Of a stretch of 28,121 nucleotides of DNA, positions 1 through 8,271 are shown piece after piece. How positions within the stretch are numbered: the stretch's first letter is position 1; every line of letters starts with the position of its first letter. A program made the translations under genes and the position numbers. This DNA comes from an uncultured Clostridia bacterium (GTDB lineage: Bacteria > Bacillota_A > Clostridia > TANB77 > CAG-508), in the NCBI GenBank assembly GCA_947594095.1, contig CANQEA010000010.1, positions 1 to 28,121 on the forward strand. The letters run 5' to 3'. Below the pieces are notes generated by a model. It was given only the letters and a program-made list of their open reading frames with translations, was not told the DNA's origin and ran no database searches.

Positions 1-66
1 TACTTTACTATAATAGCAAATTATTACAAAAGAAGTCAAGAAATTTTAAGAAAAAAATAAAAAAAT

Positions 67-75
67 TGTGGATAA
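67..75 (-). promoter_or_regulatory. DnaA box (perfect consensus)
   Basis: TGTGGATAA on the + strand is the reverse complement of the consensus DnaA box TTATCCACA. I see no second perfect box in the window's first 310 bases, so the main origin cluster, if present, would lie further left. The position upstream of rpmH fits origin-proximal sites in Firmicutes. Confidence 0.5.
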
Positions 76-218
76 ATAAAAGAAAAAATTTTTAAAAACA
101 AGAATTATGTAACTTTTTTTAAAGAAAAGAATATAAAAATAGACTAATTTTAAAAAAGCTTATTATAAACAAAAAAATTCAACCAAAGCCCCATTTCCGT
201 AAAAATTCAAAAAAGCTC

Positions 219-248
219 TTGACAAGACATGTTTAAATGAGGTATAAT
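219..248 (+). promoter_or_regulatory. Sigma-A-type promoter of the rpmH operon
   Basis: A perfect -35 TTGACA (219-224) is separated by 18 bp from a perfect -10 TATAAT (243-248). The predicted start point near 255 leaves a leader of about 55 nt before rpmH, which has the strong SD AGGAGGG at 294-300. Confidence 0.8.
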
Positions 249-310
249 CGATATACTTGTTATTAAAGTAAAAAAGAAATATATAAATTGTTTAGGAGGG
301 AAAAAATACT

Positions 311-445
311 ATGAAAAGAACATATCAACCAAAAAATAGACAAGACAAAAAAGAACATGGATTTATGAAAAGAATGAAAACATCAGCAGGTAGAAAAGTT
401 TTAAAAGCTAGAAGAGAAAAAGGAAGAAAAAGACTAACAAAATAG
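311..445 (+). CDS. rpmH: 50S ribosomal protein L34
   Basis: This gene encodes 44 residues, the normal length of L34. L34 is a small, very basic component of the large ribosomal subunit that binds 23S rRNA. The protein starts MKRTYQPK and ends in the Arg/Lys-rich run typical of the family, with the conserved GFxxRM-like (GFMKRM), TxxGR and VLxARRxKGRxxL elements all readable. The ATG lies 10 nt after a strong SD (294-300) and is driven by a consensus promoter. It is immediately followed by rnpA (15-nt gap), the almost universal bacterial pairing, so the two are co-transcribed. Confidence 0.96.
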   Translation: MKRTYQPKNRQDKKEHGFMKRMKTSAGRKVLKARREKGRKRLTK

Positions 446-460
446 GAAGGGCTAATAAAA

Positions 461-814
461 ATGAAAAAAACAGTAATGCTTAAAAAAAACTATGAATTCA
501 AAAAAGTTTTAACAAAAGGAAGTTATTACTCGGGTAAATGTATAGAAGCGTTTATAATAAACGGACAAAAAGAAAAATATAACTTTCTTGGCATTGCTGT
601 TGGCGTAAAGTTAGCCAAAGCAGTAAAAAGAAACAAAATAAAAAGATTAATTAGAGAAAATTATAGAATGTTGGAAGATAAACTAAATACAGGGAATTAC
701 ATTGTTTTTTTATGGAAGAAAAGAATAGAAATAAAAGAAGCAACATTTGAAAACATAAAAAATGATATGGAAAAAATACTTACAAAATCAAATATTTTAA
801 ATATAGACATGTAA
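461..814 (+). CDS. rnpA: Ribonuclease P protein component
   Basis: The 117-residue basic protein is the protein subunit of RNase P, which joins the catalytic RNA (RnpB) to remove 5' leaders from precursor tRNAs. The family signature is clear at residues 52-68, a K-AVKRNKIKRLIRE-type run that forms the RNR motif helix contacting the RNA. The N-terminal LKKNYEFKKVLTKG segment is also typical. Length matches the usual 110-125 residues. The SD (AGGAAGG) overlaps the rpmH stop region, so translation and transcription are linked to rpmH. Substrate-like tRNA genes occur 9 kb away in the window. Nothing is unusual about this copy. Confidence 0.95.
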   Translation: MKKTVMLKKNYEFKKVLTKGSYYSGKCIEAFIINGQKEKYNFLGIAVGVKLAKAVKRNKIKRLIRENYRMLEDKLNTGNYIVFLWKKRIEIKEATFENIKNDMEKILTKSNILNIDM

Positions 815-838
815 AATAGAGAGGAAAAAAACTAATAA

Positions 839-1060
839 ATGATGAAAAAAATATTAATCAAATTAATTAATTTTTATCAAAAGAAAATCTCTCCCCTATT
901 ACAAAGCAAAAATATTCACTGTAAATTCTATCCAACATGTTCAGAATATACCAAACAAGCAATTTTAAAATATGGTTCAATAAAAGGAACATGGCTTGGT
1001 ATATGTAGAATCTTTAAATGCAATCCTTTTACGAAAGGTGGATATGATCCACTAAAATAG
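839..1060 (+). CDS. yidD: Membrane protein insertion efficiency factor YidD
   Basis: This is a 73-residue YidD-family protein. The family is a small, membrane-associated helper of YidC-dependent membrane-protein insertion. The diagnostic region is intact: an N-terminal amphipathic helix ([12 protein letters not shown]), then [10 protein letters not shown], the [23 protein letters not shown] segment and GGYDP near the C-terminus, with three conserved Cys. Two Met codons are in tandem (839 and 842), and the purine-rich GAGAGG at 819-824 is rather far from either, so the start is uncertain by one residue. It sits between rnpA and yidC, the conserved order in Firmicutes. Confidence 0.93.
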   Translation: MMKKILIKLINFYQKKISPLLQSKNIHCKFYPTCSEYTKQAILKYGSIKGTWLGICRIFKCNPFTKGGYDPLK

Positions 1061-1080
1061 ATACTTAAGGAGGATATCTA

Positions 1081-1980
1081 ATGTTTGAGCTATTAGCAAA
1101 TATATTTGGATATTTATTAAAATTCTTCTATAACATAGTAAACAACTATGGTTTTGCAATTATACTATTTACAGTAGTAATAAAATTATTGCAATTACCA
1201 TTTTCAATAAAACAACAGAAAAACATGAAAAAGAACATAAAAATTCAGGAAAAAATGAAAATACTACAACACAAATACAAAAATGACCAAGAAAAACTAA
1301 ATCAAGCAATGATGAATTTATACAAAGAAGAAAAAATGAGTCCATTTAGTGGATGTTTAACATCAATTTTTCAAATTATACTTATATTATCAATATTTTA
1401 CATAGTAAGAAGTCCATTAACATTTATGGAAAAAATGCCAAGTGATGTTACACAAAAATACATACAACAATTGCAAGAAGAAGGAAAAATTACAAGCCAA
1501 GTATACCCAGAAATGGACGTTATTAGAGAACATGAATGGTTAAAAGAAAAAAATGGAAATGAAGACGAATGGATTGACAAAACAAATTTACAAATGAACT
1601 TTTTAGGATTAGATCTAAGTAAAGTGCCACAACAAAATATGTCAGATTATACAGTATATGTAATTCCAGTATTATATATTTTATCATCATTCATATCTAT
1701 AAGATTAACAACATCTATGCAAAATAAAATGACTCAAAAAAAGAAAGTAATAGACGGAAAAACAGGTCAAGAAGTTGAAAGTGAAGAGCAAGAAGGTAAC
1801 GAACTAGATGCAATGATGCAAACAAACAAAATGATGTCTTGGTTTTTACCAATAGCATCTATATCAATAGCATTTGTAGCTCCTTTAGGATTAGCACTAT
1901 ATTGGCTAATTAATAATGTATTAATGATTTTTGAAAGATTAATACTAAACAAAGTAGTAAGTCTAGATTCAGAAGAGTAA
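1081..1980 (+). CDS. yidC: YidC/Oxa1-family membrane protein insertase
   Basis: The 299-residue YidC family insertase places membrane proteins into the lipid bilayer, alone or with Sec. The protein has a first hydrophobic segment (about residues 20-40), a cytosolic helical hairpin rich in Lys/Gln (about 48-85), then hydrophobic segments around 95-110, 198-212 and 260-288. The conserved polar residue in the substrate groove is Lys (VVIKLLQLPF) rather than the Arg of E. coli and Bacillus, which I believe is common in clostridia. No lipobox is seen at the N-terminus. An acidic, Gln-rich insert lies near residues 225-240. The SD AAGGAGG at 1067-1073 supports this ATG. It follows yidD and precedes jag. 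Confidence 0.93.
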   Translation: MFELLANIFGYLLKFFYNIVNNYGFAIILFTVVIKLLQLPFSIKQQKNMKKNIKIQEKMKILQHKYKNDQEKLNQAMMNLYKEEKMSPFSGCLTSIFQIILILSIFYIVRSPLTFMEKMPSDVTQKYIQQLQEEGKITSQVYPEMDVIREHEWLKEKNGNEDEWIDKTNLQMNFLGLDLSKVPQQNMSDYTVYVIPVLYILSSFISIRLTTSMQNKMTQKKKVIDGKTGQEVESEEQEGNELDAMMQTNKMMSWFLPIASISIAFVAPLGLALYWLINNVLMIFERLILNKVVSLDSEE

Positions 1981-2007
1981 AAATCATTTAAGGAAGGAAA
2001 ATAAAAA

Positions 2008-2730
2008 ATGGGAAAAAGTATCATTTCAGAAGGAAAAACCACAAATGAAGCAATTGAAAATGGTTTAAAAATACTAAAAGTAAGCAAGAACAAAGTAGAT
2101 ATAAAAGTACTAGAGAATGAAGAAAAACGAAGCTTTTTTAGTATATTAGCACCAAGAGTTGTAAAAGTAGAACTTACACTAAAAGAAGAAACCGATGCAG
2201 AAAAAAGAGACCATGAAGAGATGGTTATTCCAAAAGTTAGACCAGAAAAGAAAATAATTGCATTAACTTCAGAAGAACAAGACAAAGCAGAAAAAAATGT
2301 AAAAGAGTTTTTAGATCAAACAATAAATTATTTGCCAGAAGGAACAAAATATACTATACAAAAAACAGAAACTGGTTTAAACGTTGACATAAACAATCCA
2401 AATTTAGGTTATTTAATTGGATATAGAGGAGAAACTTTATATGCTTTTCAAAATATTTTAACAGCAATAGCAAGCAAAGGTGTTGAAAATAAAGTAAGGG
2501 TTATCTTAGATATTGAAAATTATAAACAAAAAAGAGAAAAAACTTTACAAGAACTTGCACAAAAAGTTTCAAAAAGTGTAGTAAGAAACAAAAAAAGCAT
2601 TACACTAGAACCAATGCAAGCATATGAAAGAAAGATAATACATTCAGAATTACAAGGAAATGAACATATTGAAACATATAGCATTGGAGAAGAACCACAC
2701 AGAAAAATAGTTATAAAATATAAAGATTAA
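2008..2730 (+). CDS. jag: Jag/KhpB RNA-binding protein (Jag-N, KH, R3H)
   Basis: This 240-residue protein has three recognisable parts. The Jag-N domain (about 1-50, starting with a short SIISEGKTTNEAIENGL helix pattern) is followed by a charged linker and a KH-type RNA-binding domain (about 90-165) with its GxxG loop visible as GYRGE. A C-terminal R3H domain (about 175-240) includes the RKIIHSEL Arg-x3-His motif. In Firmicutes Jag/KhpB works with KhpA as a global RNA chaperone that affects cell division and envelope synthesis. The gene stands directly after yidC as usual, with a purine-rich SD (AAGGAAGG). It is followed by a clear terminator (2747-2785). Confidence 0.93.
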   Translation: MGKSIISEGKTTNEAIENGLKILKVSKNKVDIKVLENEEKRSFFSILAPRVVKVELTLKEETDAEKRDHEEMVIPKVRPEKKIIALTSEEQDKAEKNVKEFLDQTINYLPEGTKYTIQKTETGLNVDINNPNLGYLIGYRGETLYAFQNILTAIASKGVENKVRVILDIENYKQKREKTLQELAQKVSKSVVRNKKSITLEPMQAYERKIIHSELQGNEHIETYSIGEEPHRKIVIKYKD

Positions 2731-2746
2731 TAAATAAAAATGCGAG

Positions 2747-2785
2747 GTCAAAGGTCGGATTTATTCTGTATCTTTGACTTTTTTT
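2747..2785 (+). terminator. Intrinsic terminator after jag
   Basis: A 7-bp perfect stem, GTCAAAG (2747-2753) with CTTTGAC (2772-2778), is followed at once by seven T residues (2779-2785). The T-run ends only two bases before the mnmE SD (GGAGG 2788-2792), so the element separates the rpmH-jag operon from mnmE. Confidence 0.75.
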
Positions 2786-2799
2786 ATGGAGGAAGGAAA

Positions 2800-4171
2800 A
2801 TGAGTACAATAGCATCTATATCTACGGCGCCACGGAATTGGTGGTATTGGAATAGTTAGAATGAGCGGAAAAGAATGTTTTTCTATATTAGACAAAATAT
2901 TTGTGCCAAAAAACAAACAAAAAATAGAAGATATTAAAGGGTATAGCATGAAATATGGACAAATCATCGAAAAAGATAACATAATTGATGAAGTATTAGT
3001 AACATATTTTAAAGAGCCCAAAAGCTATACAACTGAAAACATGTGTGAAATAAACTCTCATGGTGGAATTGTAATAGTAAGAAAAATTTTAGAATTATGT
3101 TTAAAAAATGGTGCAACACTTGCGGAACCAGGGGAATTTACCAAAAGAGCATTTTTAAATGGTAGAATAGACTTGCTTCAAGCCGAATCTGTAATAGATG
3201 TAATAAATGCTAAATCAGAAAGAGAGGCGAAGGTTGGAATAAGTCAATTGCAAGGTGGACTTTCAAACAAAATACTAGAAATAAAACAAGAAATATTAGA
3301 TACAATGGTAAATATAGAAGTATCTATTGATTATCCAGAATACGACGTAGAAGAAGTCACAAAACAAGAAATTACAAGTATGATAAACAGTATTGAACCT
3401 AAGCTAAGACAACTAGAAAAAAGCTTTGATGACGGAAAACTAATAAAAGAAGGGATAAAAACTGCGATTATAGGAAAGCCAAATGCAGGCAAATCTTCAC
3501 TTTTAAATGCAATTTTAAAAGAAGAAAGAGCAATTGTAACACAATATGAAGGAACAACAAGAGATACAATAGAGGAATTTGTAACAGTAAACGGAATTCC
3601 TTTAAAGCTAGTTGACACTGCAGGTATCAGAAATGCACAAGACGAAGTAGAAAAAATAGGAATAGAAAAATCAAAAGAAATAGCTTCAAATGCAGATTTA
3701 GTAATAGCGATATTTGATGCAAGTAGAGATTTAAGCAAAGAAGATTACGATATTTTAGAGATTTTAAAAGAGAAAAAATCAATTATAGTATTTAATAAAA
3801 GTGATTTAAATACTGTTTTAGATGAAAATAGAGAACCTTTGAAAAGCCTTGATAAGCCAATTATTAAGATTTCAGCTCTTAAACAAGAAGGAATAGAAGA
3901 AATATATCAAGAAATTACCAAAATGTTTAATTTAAATGAAATTAGCTATGACAATGAAGTAGTAATTACAAACATAAGACACAAAAATTTAATATATAAA
4001 GCTATACAAGACATAGAAAAAACTAGAAAATCAATTGAAGAAAATATGCCTGTAGATATTATAGCAATGAATTTAAAAGAAATTATGGAGCTTTTATCTG
4101 ATATAACAGGAGAAACAGTTACTGAAGACATTATTAATGAAATTTTTTCTAAATTCTGTTTAGGAAAATAA
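2800..4171 (+). CDS. mnmE: tRNA modification GTPase MnmE, with a +1 frameshift after codon 11
   Basis: MnmE is the dynamin-like GTPase that, with MnmG, installs the carboxymethylaminomethyl group on wobble U34 of certain tRNAs. The reading frame from 2861 encodes 436 residues with the N-terminal tetrahydrofolate-binding domain, the G domain (GKPNAGKSSLLN P-loop, TTRDT, DTAG, NKSD) and the C-terminal FCLGK containing the catalytic-type Cys. The true start is almost certainly ATG 2800, 7 nt after GGAGG. It reads MSTIASISTAP, then runs out of frame at about 2833 into a stop. Ignoring one extra C (2833) restores STAP-GIGGIGIVRMSG, the conserved MnmE N-terminus, and a 456-residue protein of normal family length. 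ATG 2861 has no SD and would remove the conserved dimerisation/folate strand. Confidence 0.9.
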
Positions 4172-4385
4172 AAAAAGAATATAATCATAAGCTCGAAAAT
4201 CAAAAATAAGACATTTTTATAATAAAAATTATTAACTTTATTTTAAAAATAAAAAATTGCTTAAAATGGAATTTGAAGAAAATTAAAAATATAAAGTAAA
4301 TTTATAAAAATAAAAAGAAAAAAGAAAAAATAAAAAAATTATATAAAAAATAGTTATAAAAATATAATAAAAAAATATTACAAGC

Positions 4386-4433
4386 TAGTTAACATAAAGC
4401 AATGCCATTCAAATCGTTGATATATGTTAACTA
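4386..4433. repeat. 11-bp perfect inverted repeat, 26-nt loop
   Basis: TAGTTAACATA (4386-4396) is the exact reverse complement of TATGTTAACTA (4423-4433). The arms are too AT-rich and the loop too long, with no T-run after it, for a standard terminator. It could be an operator or part of a structured RNA leader of mnmG. Confidence 0.5.
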
Positions 4434-4497
4434 CACGATATGCAAGTACCAAACAAATTGTAGTAAAAACAGAAAACAAAACATAAAACTCAAAAGC

Positions 4498-4541
4498 CTG
4501 TTTACATATTGGTAAAAAATAACCAAAAATGTAAAAAACAG
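4498..4541. repeat. Imperfect hairpin upstream of mnmG
   Basis: The left arm CTGTTTACAT (4498-4507) pairs with ATGT..ACAG (4529-4541), where three extra A bases are bulged. An inner GGT/ACC pair (4511-4513 with 4522-4524) extends the stem. No T-tract follows. This may be part of a structured leader or small RNA, and no known riboswitch class is recognised. Confidence 0.35.
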
Positions 4542-4695
4542 ATGCAAACTATTGTAAAAAGTCAAACTTGGAGAAACAAGAATAGATTAATGATAACAAA
4601 AAATCAAATTACCTATAAGTTAATATTGATGAAGTGAGAGGAAAAACATTGATTTTTAGTTTCACAAGGAATTGAAAAAAGAAAGGAAGAAAAAA

Positions 4696-6576
4696 ATGGA
4701 ATACTTTGCAGGAGAATATGACGTAGCAGTTGTAGGAGCAGGACATGCAGGCTGTGAAGCAGCACTAGCAGCAGCAAGGCTAGGAAAAAAGACACTAATT
4801 TTTTCAATTAGTCTAGAAGCAATTGCAAACATGCCTTGTAATCCACATATAGGGGGAAGTTCTAAAGGACATTTAGTCAGAGAAATAGATGCTCTTGGTG
4901 GAGAAATGGCAAAAAATATAGACAAAAGTAAAATACAAATAAAAATGTTAAATACATCAAAAGGACCAGCTGTATACTCTTTAAGGGCCCAAGCTGATAG
5001 AAAGAAATATCAAGCAGAAATGAAACATACTCTAGAAAAGCAAGAGAACCTTGAAGTAAAACAAGGAGAAATCGTAGAGATAAGAACAGAAAATGGAAAA
5101 ATAACAGAAATAAAAACAGATGTGGGTGCAGTATATAAAGTAAAAACTGTTATTTTAGCAACAGGAACTTATCTAAAAGGAAAAATATTTATCGGGGACT
5201 ATATGAAGGAAAGTGGACCAGACGGTGTTTCAAGTGCAACAAAATTATCAGGATGTTTACAAAAACTAGGAATACCGCTTGTTAGATTTAAAACAGGAAC
5301 ACCTGCAAGAATAAATAGAAGAAGTATAGACTTTAGTAAAATGGAAATACAAAAAGGTGATGAAGGAATAGAAGCATTTTCTTTTGAAAATGAAGCAAAG
5401 GAGTTTGAGCAAGTAGATTGTTATCTAACATATACAAACGAAAAAACACATGAAATAATACGTAAGAACCTACATAGATCACCTTTGTATGCAGGAAAAA
5501 TAGAAGGAACAGGGCCAAGGTATTGTCCATCAATCGAAGATAAAGTGGTTAGATTTAGTGATAAGCCAAGACATCAAGCTTTTGTAGAGCCAGTAGGACT
5601 AAATACAGAAGAAATGTATATACAAGGAATGAGTTCATCATTACCAGAAGATGTACAAATTGCTTTATATCATACAATACCAGGTCTAGAAAAAGCTGAA
5701 TTTACAAGACCTGCATATGCTATAGAATATGACTGCATTAATCCAATAAATTTGAAGCTATCACTAGAATACAAAGGAATAGAGGGGCTATTTATGGCAG
5801 GGCAAATAAATGGAACATCAGGATATGAAGAAGCAGCTGCACAAGGCTTAATTGCTGGAATAAATGCAAGTAGAAAAATAGATGGAAAAGAGCCAATAAT
5901 ACTAGATAGGACTCAAGGGTATATTGGTGTGTTAATTGATGATATAGTTACAAAAGGAACAAACGAACCATATAGAATGATGACATCAAGGGCAGAATAT
6001 AGGCTATTATTAAGGCAAGACAATGCAGATTTAAGATTAACTCCAATAGGCCATGAAATAGGCCTGATTTCAGATGAAAGATATGAGAAGTTTTTATCTA
6101 AAAAAGAAAACATAGAGAAAGAGATTGAAAGACTAAAAAAGGCAATAGTAAAGCCAAATAAAGAAATAAACGAAATATTAGAAAAGGCTGGAACTTCAGC
6201 GCTTACGACAGGAAGCACATTAGCAGAATTAATAAAAAGGACAGAAATAACATATGATATGCTAAAAGAAATCGACAAAAATAGACCTAATTTGACAAAG
6301 CAAGAAAAAGAAGAAGTAGAAATTCAAATAAAATATGAAGGATATATAAAGATGCAAGAAGCACAAGTAGAAAAGTTTAAGAAATTAGAAGAGAAATTGC
6401 TACCAGAAGATGTTGACTATGAAACAATAAAAGGTATTAGCTTAGAAGCAAGGCAAAAACTAAATAGTTTTAAACCACGTTCTATTGGACAAGCATCAAG
6501 AATTTCAGGAGTTTCTCCAGCAGATATAGCTGTGCTTTTAGTATATTTAGAAACTCATATAAAAAAGGAGAAATAA
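4696..6576 (+). CDS. mnmG: tRNA uridine 5-carboxymethylaminomethyl modification enzyme MnmG
   Basis: This 626-residue FAD/NADH enzyme partners MnmE in modifying wobble uridine of tRNAs. The N-terminal dinucleotide-binding motif ([19 protein letters not shown]) starts about residue 12 and is followed by [12 protein letters not shown] and [18 protein letters not shown] signatures. The central FAD region ends in [16 protein letters not shown], and the helical GidA-associated C-terminal domain carries a readable ISRVSP-like region ([10 protein letters not shown]). ATG 4696 is chosen over an upstream TTG at 4672 because AAAGGAAG (4682-4689) is correctly spaced from the ATG and the family normally starts close to the FAD motif. 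Length matches E. coli MnmG (629). rsmG begins 3 nt after the stop. Confidence 0.94.
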   Translation: MEYFAGEYDVAVVGAGHAGCEAALAAARLGKKTLIFSISLEAIANMPCNPHIGGSSKGHLVREIDALGGEMAKNIDKSKIQIKMLNTSKGPAVYSLRAQADRKKYQAEMKHTLEKQENLEVKQGEIVEIRTENGKITEIKTDVGAVYKVKTVILATGTYLKGKIFIGDYMKESGPDGVSSATKLSGCLQKLGIPLVRFKTGTPARINRRSIDFSKMEIQKGDEGIEAFSFENEAKEFEQVDCYLTYTNEKTHEIIRKNLHRSPLYAGKIEGTGPRYCPSIEDKVVRFSDKPRHQAFVEPVGLNTEEMYIQGMSSSLPEDVQIALYHTIPGLEKAEFTRPAYAIEYDCINPINLKLSLEYKGIEGLFMAGQINGTSGYEEAAAQGLIAGINASRKIDGKEPIILDRTQGYIGVLIDDIVTKGTNEPYRMMTSRAEYRLLLRQDNADLRLTPIGHEIGLISDERYEKFLSKKENIEKEIERLKKAIVKPNKEINEILEKAGTSALTTGSTLAELIKRTEITYDMLKEIDKNRPNLTKQEKEEVEIQIKYEGYIKMQEAQVEKFKKLEEKLLPEDVDYETIKGISLEARQKLNSFKPRSIGQASRISGVSPADIAVLLVYLETHIKKEK

Positions 6577-6579
6577 AAA

Positions 6580-7296
6580 ATGGAAGAGTTTGTTGAAGAA
6601 CTAAAAAAACAAGCAGAACAAATAGGGATAAATTTGAGCGAATTGCAGATTAATAAAATGCACAAATATATGAATCTAATGTTAGAATGGAATGAAAAAA
6701 TGAATTTAACTGCTATAACTGAAGAAAAAGAAATAATACAAAAACATTTTATAGATTCACTTACAATTGTAAAATACATAGAAGGGAATGCCAAAATTAT
6801 AGACGTTGGAACAGGAGCAGGTTTCCCGGGGATACCATTAAAAATAGTAAGAGAAGATTTAGATATAACATTATTAGATTCTTTAAATAAAAGGATAAAA
6901 TTCTTAGATGAAGTAATAAATGAAATAGAGTTAAAAGGTATAAAAACTGTACATGCAAGAGTAGAAGAATTTGGTAAAGACAAAGAATATAGAGAAAATT
7001 TTGATTATGCTACATCTAGAGCAGTTGCAAATCTTGCAACACTTTCAGAATATATGCTACCATTGGTAAAAAAATGTGGAAAGTGTATATGTATGAAAGG
7101 CTCAAATGTGGAAAGTGAATTAAAAGAGAGTAAAAAAGCAATAGAAGTTCTTGGAGGAACTATACAAAAAATAGAAAGTTTTAATTTACCATTTAGTGAT
7201 ATTAGTAGAAATATAATTATAATAAATAAGATAAAAGAGACACCTTTAAAATATCCTAGAAAACCAGGAATGCCATCAAAAGAACCAATAGTATAA
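6580..7296 (+). CDS. rsmG: 16S rRNA (guanine527-N7)-methyltransferase
   Basis: RsmG (GidB) is a 238-residue SAM-dependent methyltransferase that makes m7G527 in 16S rRNA. The SAM-binding signature IIDVGTGAGFPGIPLKI (about 77-93) is complete. The N-terminal LxLMLEWNEKMNLTAI segment and the ITLLDSLNKRIKFLDEV motif II region are typical, and the central YATSRAVANLATLSEY segment and basic PRKPGMPSKEP C-terminal tail match the family. It starts 3 nt after the mnmG stop, so the two genes are co-transcribed and probably translationally coupled. A terminator follows at 7309-7346. No noc gene lies between rsmG and parA, unlike Bacillus. Confidence 0.94.
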   Translation: MEEFVEELKKQAEQIGINLSELQINKMHKYMNLMLEWNEKMNLTAITEEKEIIQKHFIDSLTIVKYIEGNAKIIDVGTGAGFPGIPLKIVREDLDITLLDSLNKRIKFLDEVINEIELKGIKTVHARVEEFGKDKEYRENFDYATSRAVANLATLSEYMLPLVKKCGKCICMKGSNVESELKESKKAIEVLGGTIQKIESFNLPFSDISRNIIIINKIKETPLKYPRKPGMPSKEPIV

Positions 7297-7308
7297 GTAT
7301 ATAATAAA

Positions 7309-7346
7309 AATTCTCCGATGAAGTGAAGTGAAGCGGAGGATTTTTT
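7309..7346 (+). terminator. Intrinsic terminator after rsmG
   Basis: AATTCTCCG (7309-7317) pairs with CGGAGGATT (7334-7342) through one G-T wobble, followed by a TTTTTT run (7341-7346). The loop contains a short GAAGT tandem repeat. It ends the mnmE-rsmG unit just before the parA promoter. Confidence 0.8.
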
Positions 7347-7368
7347 ATTACAAATTATGAAAAAAATA

Positions 7369-7397
7369 TTGACTTTTTGTAGAATTTTTTATATGAT
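7369..7397 (+). promoter_or_regulatory. Promoter of parA-parB-DUF4446
   Basis: The -35 TTGACT (7369-7374) and -10 TATGAT (7392-7397) are separated by 17 bp. It lies directly after the rsmG terminator and about 50 nt before the parA start. Confidence 0.7.
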
Positions 7398-7455
7398 AAA
7401 AGTAGAAATAAAGCGAACTAATAAGTAAATATTAACTAAATGGAGGACGAAGAAA

Positions 7456-8253
7456 TTGGGAAAAATAATTTCAGTAGCAAATCAAAAAGGTGGAGTAGGA
7501 AAGACTACAACCGCAGTCAATCTAGCAACTATATTAGCACAAAGAGGAAAAAAAATATTATTAATTGATGCAGATCCTCAAGGTAATGCATCAAGTGGTT
7601 TAGGTGTTGAAAAGCAAATAGAATTATCAACATACGATATTTTAGTAAATGAGACAGAATTCAAAGATGTAATTCAGGACACAATTGTCAAAAATTTAAA
7701 ACTATGTCCATCCAATATGAGCTTAGCAGGGGCAGAAGTTGAGCTTGTATCAATGATGTCAAGAGAACATAGGCTAAAAGAAAAATTGGATTTAATAAAA
7801 GATGAGTATGATTATATATTTATAGATTGTCCACCATCATTAGGTTTGATTACACTAAATGCATTCACAACATCTGATAGTGTGTTAATACCAGTACAAT
7901 GTGAATATTTTGCGTTAGAAGGGCTAGGACAACTATTGAATACTATAAATCTTGTAAAAAAACACTTAAATAAAGAAATCTACATCGAAGGTGCACTTCT
8001 TACAATGTATGATGCGAGAACAAATCTTTCAAACCAAGTTGTAAAAGAAGTAAAAAAATATTTTGACGACAAAGTTTATAAAACAGTAATACCAAGAAAC
8101 GTAAGACTTAGTGAGGCGCCAAGTTATGGAATGCCAATTACACAATATGATGCACGTTCTAAAGGAGCAAAAAGCTATGTAAAATTTGCAAGAGAATTTT
8201 TGAAGAATAATAACGAAGATGATAAAAAAGCAAAACATATGGCAACTAATTAA
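7456..8253 (+). CDS. parA: Chromosome-partitioning ATPase ParA (Soj)
   Basis: This is a 265-residue ParA/Soj-family Walker ATPase. In Firmicutes it acts with ParB on origin segregation and on control of DnaA. The deviant Walker A motif KGGVGKTT with its signature Lys is at residues 11-18. The DADPQGN motif (about 39-45) and the Walker B-like FIDCPPSLG segment are intact, and the C-terminal IPRNVRLSEAPSYG signature of the chromosomal Soj group is present. The start is TTG 7456 with GGAGG at 7442-7446. parB follows after 18 nt with its own SD. The location near rpmH/mnmG is the classic origin-proximal position. Confidence 0.95.
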   Translation: MGKIISVANQKGGVGKTTTAVNLATILAQRGKKILLIDADPQGNASSGLGVEKQIELSTYDILVNETEFKDVIQDTIVKNLKLCPSNMSLAGAEVELVSMMSREHRLKEKLDLIKDEYDYIFIDCPPSLGLITLNAFTTSDSVLIPVQCEYFALEGLGQLLNTINLVKKHLNKEIYIEGALLTMYDARTNLSNQVVKEVKKYFDDKVYKTVIPRNVRLSEAPSYGMPITQYDARSKGAKSYVKFAREFLKNNNEDDKKAKHMATN

Positions 8254-8271
8254 TTTAAGGAGGAATGAAAA

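Larger units (their letters stand above)
1..310. other. AT-rich origin-proximal intergenic region upstream of rpmH
   Basis: There is no gene in these 310 bases. The stretch is almost pure A/T with long A and T runs and ends in the rpmH promoter and ribosome binding site. In many Firmicutes the interval between dnaA and rpmH carries the replication origin. Here one perfect DnaA box is visible (67-75), but dnaA itself is not in the window, so calling this the edge of oriC is inference from gene order. Confidence 0.5.
4172..4695. other. 524-nt AT-rich gap between mnmE and mnmG with two hairpin-forming inverted repeats
   Basis: I see no gene here. Bases 4190-4380 are nearly pure A/T with an A-rich top strand. 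The remainder (4381-4600) is more balanced and holds an 11-bp perfect inverted repeat (4386-4396 with 4423-4433) and an imperfect hairpin (4498-4541). In many Firmicutes mnmE and mnmG are separated by only a few tens of bases, so the spacer is longer than expected. The more complex part could hold a small RNA or the mnmG promoter, but no clear -35/-10 pair is visible. Confidence 0.5.

Noticed and set aside
1..310. Full oriC with DnaA-box cluster
   Set aside because: Only one perfect DnaA box is seen and dnaA is not in the window.
2861..4171. Start of mnmE at ATG 2861
   Set aside because: No SD precedes it and the conserved N-terminal strand lies upstream in frame. The SD-linked ATG at 2800 with a one-base frameshift explains the data better.
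4672..4695. Upstream TTG start for mnmG adding eight Lys-rich residues
   Set aside because: The SD is placed for ATG 4696, and the extra residues come from translating the purine-rich SD region.
6822..6830. TTTCCCGGG in rsmG resembling half of a Noc-binding site
   Set aside because: It encodes the conserved GFPG of the SAM motif, the right arm does not match, and no noc gene is present.
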